A DNA stretch of 64,000 bases, from the NCBI GenBank assembly GCA_934201705.1, contig CAKPXF010000001.1:62001-126000 (forward strand). Direction: 5' to 3'. Source of the DNA: an uncultured Bacilli bacterium. GTDB lineage: Bacteria; Bacillota_I; Bacilli_A; RFN20; CAG-631. This document shows, one piece after another, positions 43,601-53,272 of the stretch. The position numbers and the translations under genes were made by a program. Numbering within the stretch: position 1 is the first letter of the stretch; each line of letters begins with the position of its first letter. The notes under the pieces were generated by a model. The model was not told the origin of the DNA, did not search any database, and saw only the letters and a list, made by a program, of their open reading frames with translations.

Positions 43601-44587
43601 CTATTCCTCCATTCCTTTAGTTAGCCCGTATAAATAGTTATCTAAATCAAAGTCTTCAATGTCATCAATCTTTTCACCAAAGCAAACAAATTTTACTGGA
43701 ATATTTAATTCATCCTTAATTGCTAAAATAATACCACCTTTACTAGTAGAGTCCATTTTAGTTAAGACAATTCCAGTTACATGAACTGCATCAAAGAAAG
43801 CTTTGGCTTGTAAAACACCATTTTGACCAGTTGTAGCATCAATAATTAATAAAACATCATTTGCTTCATGGTTTAATACTTTATTAATTATACGATTCAT
43901 TTTAGAAAGCTCGTCCATTAAATTTTGCTTTGTTTGAATTCTTCCAGCTGTATCACAAATTAATAAGTCATAGCCTTCATTTTTAGCTTTTGTAGTTGCA
44001 TCATAAATAACAGATGAAGGATCAGAATTTTCCTTTCCACAAACGATATCTACGCCGACCTTTTCAGCCCAAATTTTAAGTTGGCTAACAGCTCCTGCTC
44101 TAAATGTATCAGCTGCAGCAAGCAATACCTTATGCCCCTTCTTTTTATAGCGAGCACAAAGCTTAGCAATCGATGTTGTTTTACCAACGCCATTTACTCC
44201 AACAACTAGCACAACACTAACTCCATCTTGCTGTAAATTAAGCTCGGTATTAACAACGCCATTATTAGCATATGCAATAAACATCTTATCTACTAATATT
44301 TCATTAATTTTATTAACATCAGTTATTTGCTTTAGCTTTACCTCTTGGCGTGTTGCTTCAACAATACTTAAAGCAGTGTTTACGCCAACATCAGAAAGAA
44401 TTAAAATTTGTTCTAATTCTTCAAAGTATTCTTCATCAACCTTGTTGTGCTTAGCCTTAAGTTCAGCAAGCTTATCAACAAAGTTTTTTCTTGATTTGTC
44501 TAACCCTGAAACATATTTTGTTGATATATCAGTGCCATTTTTCTTTTTATTAAATAATTTTTCCTTTAATTTATCAAAAAACCCCAT
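43601..44587 (-). CDS. ftsY: SRP receptor FtsY
   Basis: The 328-residue protein has an NG-domain GTPase: G-V-N-G-V-G-K-T-T-S (P loop), D-T-A-G-R, T-K-M-D and F-G-E-K-I-D-D-I. The acidic A domain is nearly absent, with only a short basic start (F-F-D-K-L-K-E-K-L-F-N-K-K-K) that could be a membrane-binding amphipathic helix. It receives ribosome-SRP complexes at the membrane. It follows rnc by 9 bases. Confidence 0.97.
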   Translation of the reverse strand: MGFFDKLKEKLFNKKKNGTDISTKYVSGLDKSRKNFVDKLAELKAKHNKVDEEYFEELEQILILSDVGVNTALSIVEATRQEVKLKQITDVNKINEILVDKMFIAYANNGVVNTELNLQQDGVSVVLVVGVNGVGKTTSIAKLCARYKKKGHKVLLAAADTFRAGAVSQLKIWAEKVGVDIVCGKENSDPSSVIYDATTKAKNEGYDLLICDTAGRIQTKQNLMDELSKMNRIINKVLNHEANDVLLIIDATTGQNGVLQAKAFFDAVHVTGIVLTKMDSTSKGGIILAIKDELNIPVKFVCFGEKIDDIEDFDLDNYLYGLTKGMEE

Positions 44588-44596
44588 TTTATTCTC

Positions 44597-45289
44597 CTAT
44601 TTTGCAAGCTTGCTTAAAGCTACTTTAGCTGCTTCCTGCTCAGCATGCTTTTTTGATTTCCCTTTGCCTTCACCTAAAGTAATTCCATCATGAATAACTC
44701 TACAATAGAAGGTTTTATCATTATCTTTACCTTCAGTTTTTATTAATTCATATTTTAAAGGCTTCCTTGAATCAGATTGAATTAGTTCTTGAAGGGATGA
44801 TTTATAATCTTCAACATCCTCATCATCTAATTCACTAAGTATTCTATTAAGCCAAATTCTTGCAACCTTTCTTGCAATTTGGTAGCCACAATCTAAAAAA
44901 ATTGCTCCTAAAAATGCTTCAACTACATTTTCAATAATTTTTTCCTTTTTGCCACGATCTTTTTCTTCACCATGTCCTAAATACATCATTTCATGTATAT
45001 TAAGTTCACGACCAAGCATAGCAAATGATTCCGTTCTAACAAGCTTACTTCTAAGCTTTGTTAATTCTCCTTCACTTAACTGAGGATATTTATGGTAGAT
45101 TAATTCTGCTGAAACAAGTTGGAAAACAGCATCTCCCATAAATTCTAGTTTTTCATAATCCTTATATTTTTTTTCGTGAAATTCATTAGCATAAGACGAA
45201 TGTGTTAATGCTTCGACATACAAGTCTTCATTTTTAGGGGAAATATTGTATTTAGAAAGTAATGATTTATAATTAATTTTTGGTTCCAT
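44597..45289 (-). CDS. rnc: Ribonuclease III
   Basis: The 230-residue protein has the RNase III signature Y-E-K-L-E-F-M-G-D-A-V-F near residue 44, then E-N-V-V-E-A-F-L-G-A-I-F-L-D. A C-terminal dsRNA-binding domain (about 155-228) ends G-K-S-K-K-H-A-E-Q-E-A-A. It cuts double-stranded RNA including rRNA precursors. The start overlaps the end of plsX by 17 bases. No acpP lies between them, unlike many Bacillota. Confidence 0.97.
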   Translation of the reverse strand: MEPKINYKSLLSKYNISPKNEDLYVEALTHSSYANEFHEKKYKDYEKLEFMGDAVFQLVSAELIYHKYPQLSEGELTKLRSKLVRTESFAMLGRELNIHEMMYLGHGEEKDRGKKEKIIENVVEAFLGAIFLDCGYQIARKVARIWLNRILSELDDEDVEDYKSSLQELIQSDSRKPLKYELIKTEGKDNDKTFYCRVIHDGITLGEGKGKSKKHAEQEAAKVALSKLAK

Positions 45290-46256
45290 ATTTTTCCTTT
45301 AATGACTCAATCATTGGTGAATTAACCATAGAAATAGCATATTCAATTGCTGTTTTAAAAGCAACCTCATTTGCATTTCCGTGAGCTTTCACACATACTT
45401 TATTAATTCCCATTAAGCATGCGCCTCCACCTTTTGATGGATCAATTCTTTTCTTTAAATTTTTTAAAGCAGGATAAGCAATTTTAGCACCAATCTTTGT
45501 TCTTAAATTCATATACAAAGATTCTTTTAATATACTAGACACTAGCATTGCTGTTCCTTCAATTGACTTTAATAAAACATTTCCTGCATATCCGCCTGTT
45601 GCTAAAACATCAACAGTACCATTTAAGCATTCCTTTGCTTCAATATTTCCTTTAAACCAAGAATATCCAGCATTTTTTAATATTTGGTAAGCTTCTTTTC
45701 CTTCTGGGCATCCTTTATGTTCTTCTGCACCATTACTTAATAAATAAACATTTACATCATCTTTCTTATAGACATTCCTATATACGCATTCACCAATTTC
45801 AGCAAATTGTGCAATTTGCTCTGCATTATTTTCATTAGATGCCCCAACATCTAAAATTAATGTGTACTTGTTTTCTTTTAATGTAGGCATAAATGTTCCA
45901 AGTGCTGCTCTTTTAACTCCAGGAATTAATTTGACCTTTAATGTTGAAAGCGTTAAAAAAGCACCAGTTGAACCACATGACACAACACCATCACAAGTAT
46001 TATTGGCAACTAATTCAACGGCCTTATTCATACTTGTTTCCTTCTTCTTTAAAATTGTTAAGGCACCATCTTCCATGCCCATAACATCACGTGCATCTAT
46101 AATTGTAGCTTTATTTTCAAGTTCACTTAGCTCTTCTTTTTTTCCTACAACATAAAACTCAACGTCATTATGCTCACTTAAGTAGTTTAATACTGCTTTA
46201 ACAACAATCTTTGAGCCTAAATCGCCGCCCATAGCGTCAATTGCTAATTTAATCAT
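45273..46256 (-). CDS. plsX: Phosphate acyltransferase PlsX
   Basis: ATG 46256 is preferred over a GTG at 46265, since GGGTGAG lies 5 bases before it. The 327-residue protein starts I-K-L-A-I-D-A-M-G-G-D, has D-A-R-D-V-M-G-M-E-D and S-C-G-S-T-G-A-F-L, and ends with the family's G-G-G-A-C-L-M-G motif. It makes acyl phosphate from acyl-ACP for phospholipid synthesis. It is the first gene of the plsX-rnc-ftsY-ffh-ymdB operon. fapR, fabD and fabG, often neighbours, are not here. Confidence 0.95.
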   Translation of the reverse strand: MIKLAIDAMGGDLGSKIVVKAVLNYLSEHNDVEFYVVGKKEELSELENKATIIDARDVMGMEDGALTILKKKETSMNKAVELVANNTCDGVVSCGSTGAFLTLSTLKVKLIPGVKRAALGTFMPTLKENKYTLILDVGASNENNAEQIAQFAEIGECVYRNVYKKDDVNVYLLSNGAEEHKGCPEGKEAYQILKNAGYSWFKGNIEAKECLNGTVDVLATGGYAGNVLLKSIEGTAMLVSSILKESLYMNLRTKIGAKIAYPALKNLKKRIDPSKGGGACLMGINKVCVKAHGNANEVAFKTAIEYAISMVNSPMIESLKEKYGTKN

Positions 46257-46273
46257 ATTACTCACCCGTGGTT

Positions 46274-46282
46274 ATTATACCA
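46274..46282 (-). promoter_or_regulatory. Extended -10 promoter element of the plsX operon
   Basis: TGGTATAAT on the minus strand, 18 bases before ATG 46256. The -35 is weak. It is divergent from the pcrA promoter. Confidence 0.45.
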
Positions 46283-46348
46283 TAAAATCACCTACTTTAC
46301 TTATTTTTTTTAAAAATAGTAAAAATAGCAAAATGGCTTTATTTTTCT

Positions 46349-46377
46349 TTGTTTATTTACATGTTAGATGGTATAAT
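46349..46377 (+). promoter_or_regulatory. Promoter of pcrA-ligA
   Basis: TTGTTT (46349-46354), 17-base spacer, TATAAT (46372-46377), with TGG before the -10. About 30 bases upstream of ATG 46408. Confidence 0.55.
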
Positions 46378-46407
46378 ACTATTGCTATTTTCAAAAGGAG
46401 TGATACT

Positions 46408-48531
46408 ATGGATAATTTAAAAGAGCTTTTAAATGATAAACAATACGAGGCAGCAACTTCTGATAGTAAATATTTAAGAATAATTGCTGGTGCTGGAAGT
46501 GGAAAAACAAGAGTATTAACCTATAGAATCGCCTATTTAATTGAAAATAGACATTACTATCCATCAAGTATTTTAGCAATTACATTTACTAATAAAGCAG
46601 CAAGTGAAATAAGAGAACGTGTTGAACAAACTCTAAATATGGGCCATTTAAGAATGAATATTTCTACATTTCACTCATTTTGCTCAAGAATTTTAAGAGA
46701 AGAATGTAAAGCACTTAATTATCCATCTAATTTTACTGTTTTAGATGAAGATGATCAAAAGAAAATTGTTAAAGATATTATTAAAGAAAATGATTTTGAT
46801 GAAAAGCAATTAAAGCTTTCGTCATGCATTGATTATATTGCTTCAATGAAAAATAAATGGATTGGAGTAGATGAGGCCTTAAAAATTACAAGTAATAATT
46901 ATTATTCCCATCAAAGAGCTTTAATTTATCAACAATACGAATCTTTTTTAAATAAAAACTTTGCTTTTGATTTTGATGATTTAATTTTAAAAACTATAAA
47001 AATATTCGATGAATACCCATCAATTTTAGAAAAATGGCAAAATAGAATTCATCATATTTTGGTTGATGAATTTCAAGATGTTGACCCAAATCAATTTAAA
47101 CTACTAACACAGCTTGCAGGAGAAAATAATGAAATAACTGTAGTTGGTGATCCTGATCAAACAATCTATACATGGCGAGGAGCAGATATAAGTATTATTT
47201 TAAATTTTGATAAAACATTTAAGGATTGTAAAACAATTTCTTTAGAGCAAAATTATCGTTCATCTGGAAACATTTTAAATGTTGCTAATAGATTAATTGA
47301 GCATAATCATAAAAGAATTAAAAAGAATTTATTTACAAATGCTGATTTAGGCTTTGAAATTTCACAGTTTACTGCTGATAATGAAATAAAGGAAGCTGAA
47401 TATGTTGTTGATAATATTAATGATTTATACGATGGAAAGACAACATTTTATAGGGATTGTGCTATTTTATATCGTACAAATGCGCAATCAGCGCCTCTTG
47501 AAGAAGTATTAATGAATAGAGGAATTAAATACAAAATTTATGGTGGAATTAAATTTTATAGACGTATGGAAATTAAAGATTGTATTGCTTATTTAAGATT
47601 AGCGACAAATCTAAATGATGATTTATCTTGCTTAAGATTAATAGAAAATAGTGGAAGAGGAATTGGAAAAACCACTCTTGACAAAATAAAAGCAAATGCT
47701 ACAACTGAAAATGTTTCAGTATTTACTCATTTAAAGCAATCAATTAATGATTTACCAATTCTTTATAAAAAAAAGCAAGGAGAATCACTAGCTTGTTTTG
47801 TAAAACAATTAGCGGAGCTTCACGATCAACTAGCTTTAGATAGTAAAAATACAGCTACCATATTAGATGACCATTTACATAAGTATGGCTATTACGATAT
47901 GTTAATTAATTATGAAATGGATGAAAAAATCGATAATATTCATCAATTTATTGGACAAATAAAGGCTTATTTTGCTCTTGAGGACGCAAGCCTTGATGAG
48001 TTTGTTCAAAATATCACATTAATGTCTGCTCAGGATGAAATGGAAGATGATACTTCGTCTGATTTCGTAAGATTGATGACTATTCATACTGCTAAGGGCC
48101 TTGAATTTGATAATGTTTTTATTTATGGTTTAGTCGATCAAATTTTCCCAAGCACGCGTACAATTAATGAAAGTGTTGATGGTATTGAAGAAGAAAGGCG
48201 TTTATTTTATGTTGCTATAACAAGAGCAAGAAAACGTTTGTTTTTATCAACGTCAGGTGGTTATTCATATATGGGCCCTCGAGTTCCTTCACGCTTTTTA
48301 AGAGAAATTAAAAAGACTGCTGAGGTTGAAAAGGTTGTTATTAGAAATGATAATGTTAAAAAATTTGAACCAACTAATATTAGAGCTGGTTCAGTTATAA
48401 ACCATGATATTTTTGGCGAAGGTATTGTAATTAGTGAAAGTGATGGAATTATAGATGTAGTATTTAAAGATCCAAAATTTAATCGTAAAAAATTAAATGC
48501 TTCACATAAATTTGTTCATTTAATAAAATAG
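46408..48531 (+). CDS. pcrA: UvrD/PcrA-type DNA helicase
   Basis: ATG 46408 is used, with AAGGAG 7 bases before it. Longer in-frame starts run through the promoter. The 707-residue protein has G-A-G-S-G-K-T (28-34), F-T-N-K-A-A motif Ia, V-D-E-F-Q-D motif II, G-D-P-D-Q-T-I-Y-T-W-R-G-A, Q-N-Y-R-S-S, H-T-A-K-G-L-E-F and V-A-I-T-R-A. It is a 3'-5' superfamily 1A helicase for repair and plasmid or replication-fork work. It is followed by ligA 13 bases later, the usual pcrA-ligA pair of Bacillota. Confidence 0.97.
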   Translation: MDNLKELLNDKQYEAATSDSKYLRIIAGAGSGKTRVLTYRIAYLIENRHYYPSSILAITFTNKAASEIRERVEQTLNMGHLRMNISTFHSFCSRILREECKALNYPSNFTVLDEDDQKKIVKDIIKENDFDEKQLKLSSCIDYIASMKNKWIGVDEALKITSNNYYSHQRALIYQQYESFLNKNFAFDFDDLILKTIKIFDEYPSILEKWQNRIHHILVDEFQDVDPNQFKLLTQLAGENNEITVVGDPDQTIYTWRGADISIILNFDKTFKDCKTISLEQNYRSSGNILNVANRLIEHNHKRIKKNLFTNADLGFEISQFTADNEIKEAEYVVDNINDLYDGKTTFYRDCAILYRTNAQSAPLEEVLMNRGIKYKIYGGIKFYRRMEIKDCIAYLRLATNLNDDLSCLRLIENSGRGIGKTTLDKIKANATTENVSVFTHLKQSINDLPILYKKKQGESLACFVKQLAELHDQLALDSKNTATILDDHLHKYGYYDMLINYEMDEKIDNIHQFIGQIKAYFALEDASLDEFVQNITLMSAQDEMEDDTSSDFVRLMTIHTAKGLEFDNVFIYGLVDQIFPSTRTINESVDGIEEERRLFYVAITRARKRLFLSTSGGYSYMGPRVPSRFLREIKKTAEVEKVVIRNDNVKKFEPTNIRAGSVINHDIFGEGIVISESDGIIDVVFKDPKFNRKKLNASHKFVHLIK

Positions 48532-48544
48532 GGGGAAAAATTAA

Positions 48545-50566
48545 ATGTTTAATCCAATTGATGAAATATTAAGACTTCGTGAATTATTAAAAAAATATGA
48601 ATATGAATACTATGTATTAAACCAATCTTCTGTTTCTGATGCTGAATATGATAAATTAATGAATCAGCTTATTGACCTTGAAGGTAGGTACCCACAATTT
48701 ATCACTCCTGATTCACCAACTCAAAGAGTAGGTGGAACATTTGATTCTGCATTTAAAAAGGTAAAGCATAATAAGCCTATGCTTTCTTTATCAAATGTTT
48801 ATAATGAAGAAGAAATAAGGGCCTTTACTAATCGTGTTTTTGAAGCAACTGATGACAATGATATTGATTATGTTTGTGAATGTAAAATAGATGGCTTATC
48901 AATTTCTTTAATTTATGAAAATGGTATATTAGTTAAAGCAGCGACTCGTGGAGATGGAGTAATTGGTGAAGATATTACTTTAAATGCTTATAATATTAAG
49001 TCAATTCCCCAAAAAATTGATTTTTATATGCCTCTTGAAGTTAGAGGAGAGGTATATATGTCAAAAAATACCTTAAAAATATTAAATGAAAAGCAATTAG
49101 AAGAAAATAAAGAGCCATTTGCTAATTGCCGTAATGCTGCTGCTGGATCTTTAAGGCAGCTTGATTATACAATAACTAAGCAAAGGTGCTTAGATACTTT
49201 TATATATACCTTAATAGAGCCTGAAAAATATGGAATAAAAAGCCAATATGAAGCTTTAATGTTTATGAAAAAGCTAGGCTTTAGTGTTAATAATGAAGCT
49301 AAAATAGTAAATGGTGTTAATCAAATACTTGATTATATTAATAATTTAGCAATTAAAAGGCCAAGCCTTGCTTATGATATTGATGGTGTTGTAATAAAGG
49401 TTAATGAACTTGATTTATATTCAACAATTGGAAATACTGCTAAAGCTCCAAAATGGGCAACAGCTTATAAGTTTCCACCAGAGGAGGTTCCTGCTAAATT
49501 ATTAGATATTATATTTACTGTAGGAAGAACAGGTAGGATTACACCAAATGCTATAATTGAGCCAACAAAGGTAGCTGGCTCGACAATTACTAAAGCAACC
49601 CTTCATAATGAAGACTATATTAAAGAAAAGGACTTACGTATTGGTGATACTATTTTAATTCATAAAGCTGGTGATGTAATTCCTGAGGTTGGCGAAGTAT
49701 TACTTGATAGAAGACCTAAGGATGCTAAACCATTTATGATGATAAATAAATGCCCTGAATGTAAAGAAACAATATATAGAGATGAAGGGGAGGCTGATTA
49801 TTTTTGCTTAAACATTAACTGTCCAGCTCGAATTCTTGAAAGTATTATTCATTTTTGTGAAAGAAAAGCTATGAATATCGATGGTATGGGAGAAGCAAAT
49901 GTTAAGATGTTATTAGATATGGGGTTTATTAAAACTGTCTCTGATATTTATGAGCTTGAAAAATACTCATATGAATTAAAGCATATTCCTGGTTGGGGAG
50001 AAAAATCAGTCAACAATTTACTTCAAGCAATTGAAAATTCTAAAAAGAATTCCTTAGAAAAGCTCTTATTTGCTTTAGGAATATTAGAGGTTGGTGAAAA
50101 AACAGCTAAAATATTAGCTAATGAATATAATGATTTAGATTCTTTAATGAATGCCTCAATTGAATCACTATCAAGTGTTGATAATATTGGTGAGGTAATG
50201 GCTAATGCAATTTATAATTTCTTTAAAGAAGAAAAAAACATTGAATTAATTAATAAATTAAAGAGTTATGGATTAAATACTTTAAACTTAAATAAAAAGA
50301 ATGTAGATGTTAATTCATATTTTGCTAGCAAAACAATTGTTTTAACAGGAACATTATCATTTATTGGAAGAACAGAAGCATCAACAATTTTAGAAAATGA
50401 ATGTGGTGCTAAAATGTCTAATTCAGTTTCTAAAAAAACAGATTTAGTTATTGTTGGTGATAATCCTGGTAGTAAATATGAAAAGGCCGTTTCATTGAAT
50501 ATTCAACTAATGGATGAAGAAGAATTCCATAATAAATTAGTTGAAGAAGGAAAAATATTAATGTAA
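48545..50566 (+). CDS. ligA: NAD-dependent DNA ligase
   Basis: The 673-residue protein has the adenylated Lys in C-K-I-D-G (Lys114), preceded by an N-terminal Ia domain. An OB fold (G-R-T-G-R-I-T-P-N-A), a four-Cys zinc finger (C-P-E-C ... C-L-N-I-N-C) and helix-hairpin-helix repeats follow. A C-terminal BRCT domain (F-A-S-K-T-I-V-L-T-G-T-L) ends the protein. Full length for the family. GGGGG ribosome site. It joins Okazaki fragments. Confidence 0.98.
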   Translation: MFNPIDEILRLRELLKKYEYEYYVLNQSSVSDAEYDKLMNQLIDLEGRYPQFITPDSPTQRVGGTFDSAFKKVKHNKPMLSLSNVYNEEEIRAFTNRVFEATDDNDIDYVCECKIDGLSISLIYENGILVKAATRGDGVIGEDITLNAYNIKSIPQKIDFYMPLEVRGEVYMSKNTLKILNEKQLEENKEPFANCRNAAAGSLRQLDYTITKQRCLDTFIYTLIEPEKYGIKSQYEALMFMKKLGFSVNNEAKIVNGVNQILDYINNLAIKRPSLAYDIDGVVIKVNELDLYSTIGNTAKAPKWATAYKFPPEEVPAKLLDIIFTVGRTGRITPNAIIEPTKVAGSTITKATLHNEDYIKEKDLRIGDTILIHKAGDVIPEVGEVLLDRRPKDAKPFMMINKCPECKETIYRDEGEADYFCLNINCPARILESIIHFCERKAMNIDGMGEANVKMLLDMGFIKTVSDIYELEKYSYELKHIPGWGEKSVNNLLQAIENSKKNSLEKLLFALGILEVGEKTAKILANEYNDLDSLMNASIESLSSVDNIGEVMANAIYNFFKEEKNIELINKLKSYGLNTLNLNKKNVDVNSYFASKTIVLTGTLSFIGRTEASTILENECGAKMSNSVSKKTDLVIVGDNPGSKYEKAVSLNIQLMDEEEFHNKLVEEGKILM

Positions 50567-50593
50567 AAAGTGTTCAAAATCTGAACACTTTTT
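50565..50593. terminator. Bidirectional terminator between ligA and the Xre-membrane gene
   Basis: AAAAAGTGTTCA pairs with TGAACACTTTTT around a 5-base loop. T runs on both strands serve the convergent genes. Confidence 0.85.
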
Positions 50594-50597
50594 AACA

Positions 50598-51902
50598 TCA
50601 GTATAGGTATATTTTACTATCACCATATGGATTTTTTCCATTTTCCTTTCTAGTTAATGAATAAGCATATCCATCAATTACCTCTAGTTCAATAATGCTA
50701 ACATTTTTATACTCAGGGAATGAAATCTTCGTTTCTTTTTCATTAGCAATTGTAACAGTAAGATTTGATTTTACTAAGGTATTATTTGCATCTATATAAG
50801 AAAATGATATTCTTGCTAAAATATAATATTTTACAAAATAAAAACCATTCTTGTAGCTTATAGTAATGCCATTTTCCTTTTCATTTAAAGAAAATCGTTC
50901 AAAAAATGTTTTTTTATCAATGCTATTTTTAACTATTTCATATGAATCAGAAGCCATATAGTAATTATCATTATCATAATTAATGGTTTCATTATCATAT
51001 TTTTCGCTAAATTTATTGTGCAAGCTTGTATCCTTATAAATGCTTAAAATGAAATTTCCATAGGCTTCTTTTTTTTCACCATTTTTAGTGGTAAAGAAAA
51101 CTAAAGGGTTAGTGTGTTCACTACTTATATAGCTAATACTTAAAATATAAGGATCTAACGATGTGTATAAATCTCTATTAACATTTAATGGCTTAAAGAA
51201 GTAAAACACATAGCTTTCCATAATACCGTCATTAATTTCTTTATATGATTCCTTTTCATCATAGCTTATTAAATATTTATTATCACATTTTGTTTTAATT
51301 CCAGTATCTTCGTTATAATAATTAGCTTCAGGATACTTACATGGATAATATATATTAGTTATATATGGATTATTATTTAAATAGTTAAATATTCTAGTAG
51401 CATATTGCTCAAAGGATTCTATATTATCAATAGTTGTTATATAATCCTCATCATCGTTATCATAATAAACATCATATTCCTTAGCGTTTAGCTTTTTATT
51501 AACTCTTGGCATATCTACTAATCCAATGTTCTTTAAATATTTCTCATTGAAATAGCCATTTTCTGTTATAATATTTTGCATTCTTTTATTATAAATTTGT
51601 AAGCAAATACAAGATGATAAAAGCATTATTGCAATAGATGAAATAATAATTATTAAAATAGTTTTTAATCTATTTATTTTACGATTTTCCTTAATGTTTT
51701 TCTCAAGATCGTTGTAACTAAATAAATTATTTTCATCAATATTGAAAAGATTACAAATATCTTGTAATGATTCTTTATTTGGAATTCCCCTTCCTTGCTC
51801 CCATTTTGCAACTGCTGATCTTGAAATAGAAAGCTTTGAAGCAAGTTCATCTTGAGTTAAATTGGCATTTATGCGTAGCTCTTTTAATCTATCACAAAAC
51901 AT
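50598..51902 (-). CDS. Membrane-anchored Xre-type protein with extracytoplasmic domain
   Basis: The 434-residue protein has an Xre HTH at residues 1-65 (L-T-Q-D-E-L-A-S-K-L-S-I-S-R-S-A-V-A-K-W-E-Q-G). A charged linker, one membrane helix (about 78-105) and an outer domain of about 320 residues rich in Tyr, Asn and Asp follow. The outer domain matches no family I know. The layout suggests a one-component membrane sensor that acts on DNA. The last exon-like part ends with TGA, the second of only two intact genes here that do. It follows the zinc-ribbon gene by 19 bases, so the pair may be one operon. Confidence 0.7.
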   Translation of the reverse strand: MFCDRLKELRINANLTQDELASKLSISRSAVAKWEQGRGIPNKESLQDICNLFNIDENNLFSYNDLEKNIKENRKINRLKTILIIIISSIAIMLLSSCICLQIYNKRMQNIITENGYFNEKYLKNIGLVDMPRVNKKLNAKEYDVYYDNDDEDYITTIDNIESFEQYATRIFNYLNNNPYITNIYYPCKYPEANYYNEDTGIKTKCDNKYLISYDEKESYKEINDGIMESYVFYFFKPLNVNRDLYTSLDPYILSISYISSEHTNPLVFFTTKNGEKKEAYGNFILSIYKDTSLHNKFSEKYDNETINYDNDNYYMASDSYEIVKNSIDKKTFFERFSLNEKENGITISYKNGFYFVKYYILARISFSYIDANNTLVKSNLTVTIANEKETKISFPEYKNVSIIELEVIDGYAYSLTRKENGKNPYGDSKIYLY

Positions 51903-51921
51903 ATAAATTTACTCCATTATG

Positions 51922-53136
51922 TTATCTATGTAATTTACTAATTTCTTTTTTCTTTTTTCTATATATTTTATTTTCTTTTAAAAATACAAGCTTTATTATA
52001 AACCAAAATAGAAATGTTAAAGCAAAGCCATATAAAATCCAACAATCATAATTTTTAAATGTATTGGCTATGCAGTTTGGTTGTATTAAAATAGCACCAA
52101 TCAATAAAGATATCATTAAAAAGCAAATTGATTTTCCATAAAATGGCTTACTATTAAAAAATCCTATTATTGAATTAATTAAGGTAATTAATGAAGCTAC
52201 AAGTGTTAATAGATAAAAAGAAGATATTGCATAAAAAGAAACTTGTACTCCTATATTATTAAAATTATTTATAAATGAAGAAACAAATGGTAATGATGAA
52301 ATTAAATAATCTCCATTTTCATTGACTAAATACTTAGATATTGTAGAAAAATCATTTGGTGAGTTAATCCACAATTTTATGCATTCCTTACCAGTTATTA
52401 TTGAATTTGTAGCTGTTTTATTTATTAGATTGAAAATAGTATTATAAACAGTATCTTTTGTTACAATAGGAACAAATAAGCATACTAAAGCAATAGTGGC
52501 TACTAAAATTGTTTGTAGGAAAATAAAAATTCTTTTTCTTGGTAATAAAACGATTTCCCTTAAGTTATTACTAACTTCATTTTCAACAATATCATTGCTA
52601 GCTTTTACGATATCGTCATTTTCTTCATTAGAAATATTTTCTTCATTTATTATGCTTTGATCTTTAGTTTCAACTACATTTTTATTTTCATTTAATTTTT
52701 CAATATCATTTTCTTTAATTATTGTTGACTCTTTTTTATCTTCTATTTCATCATTGATTAATTCATTAGCATTTAATGGCTTATTACAGCGTGTACAGGT
52801 TTTAAAGCGAGCATCTTGAATTTGCCCACAATAAGGACAAATGGTTTTATTAATCTTATTTCCACAGCTAGGACAAAATTGCTGTGAAATAAGGACCTTA
52901 TTTCCACAATTATCACAATAAATTGATTTAATTGATTGACCTTCCTCTTTTTTTGTTAAAGCTTCCGTGTTTTGGTTTTCATCTTTTTTTATTTCTTCCT
53001 TTTTAACCTCATTTTTAATAAAGCTATATTGACAGTTATTACAAGATTTAGCATCTAAAGGTAATAACGAATTACACTTAGGGCATTTTTTTACTGCAAG
53101 ATATGGAAGATTTTGTTGATTATACAATCCGTGCAT
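51922..53136 (-). CDS. Multi-zinc-ribbon membrane protein
   Basis: The 404-residue protein has four C-x2-C ... C-x2-C zinc ribbons in the first 120 residues (C-P-K-C, C-D-N-C, C-P-S-C, C-P-Y-C, C-T-R-C among them). An acidic, Asn-rich linker (about 125-190) follows, then four to five membrane helices (about 200-400). Such proteins are common in gut Bacillota and their function is unknown. GGAGG lies 7 bases before ATG. Divergent from the U32 gene, and upstream of the membrane Xre gene. Confidence 0.75.
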   Translation of the reverse strand: MHGLYNQQNLPYLAVKKCPKCNSLLPLDAKSCNNCQYSFIKNEVKKEEIKKDENQNTEALTKKEEGQSIKSIYCDNCGNKVLISQQFCPSCGNKINKTICPYCGQIQDARFKTCTRCNKPLNANELINDEIEDKKESTIIKENDIEKLNENKNVVETKDQSIINEENISNEENDDIVKASNDIVENEVSNNLREIVLLPRKRIFIFLQTILVATIALVCLFVPIVTKDTVYNTIFNLINKTATNSIITGKECIKLWINSPNDFSTISKYLVNENGDYLISSLPFVSSFINNFNNIGVQVSFYAISSFYLLTLVASLITLINSIIGFFNSKPFYGKSICFLMISLLIGAILIQPNCIANTFKNYDCWILYGFALTFLFWFIIKLVFLKENKIYRKKKKEISKLHR

Positions 53137-53272
53137 ATTATCGCCTCCAATAATATAAATTATATCTTAAAAAACTTTTAATAGCAATTAATATGGAAGA
53201 AAAATGTTGCATATAAAATATTTATATTTTAAGTTAAAGCCTAATATGATAAAATAACACCTGGTGATGAAT

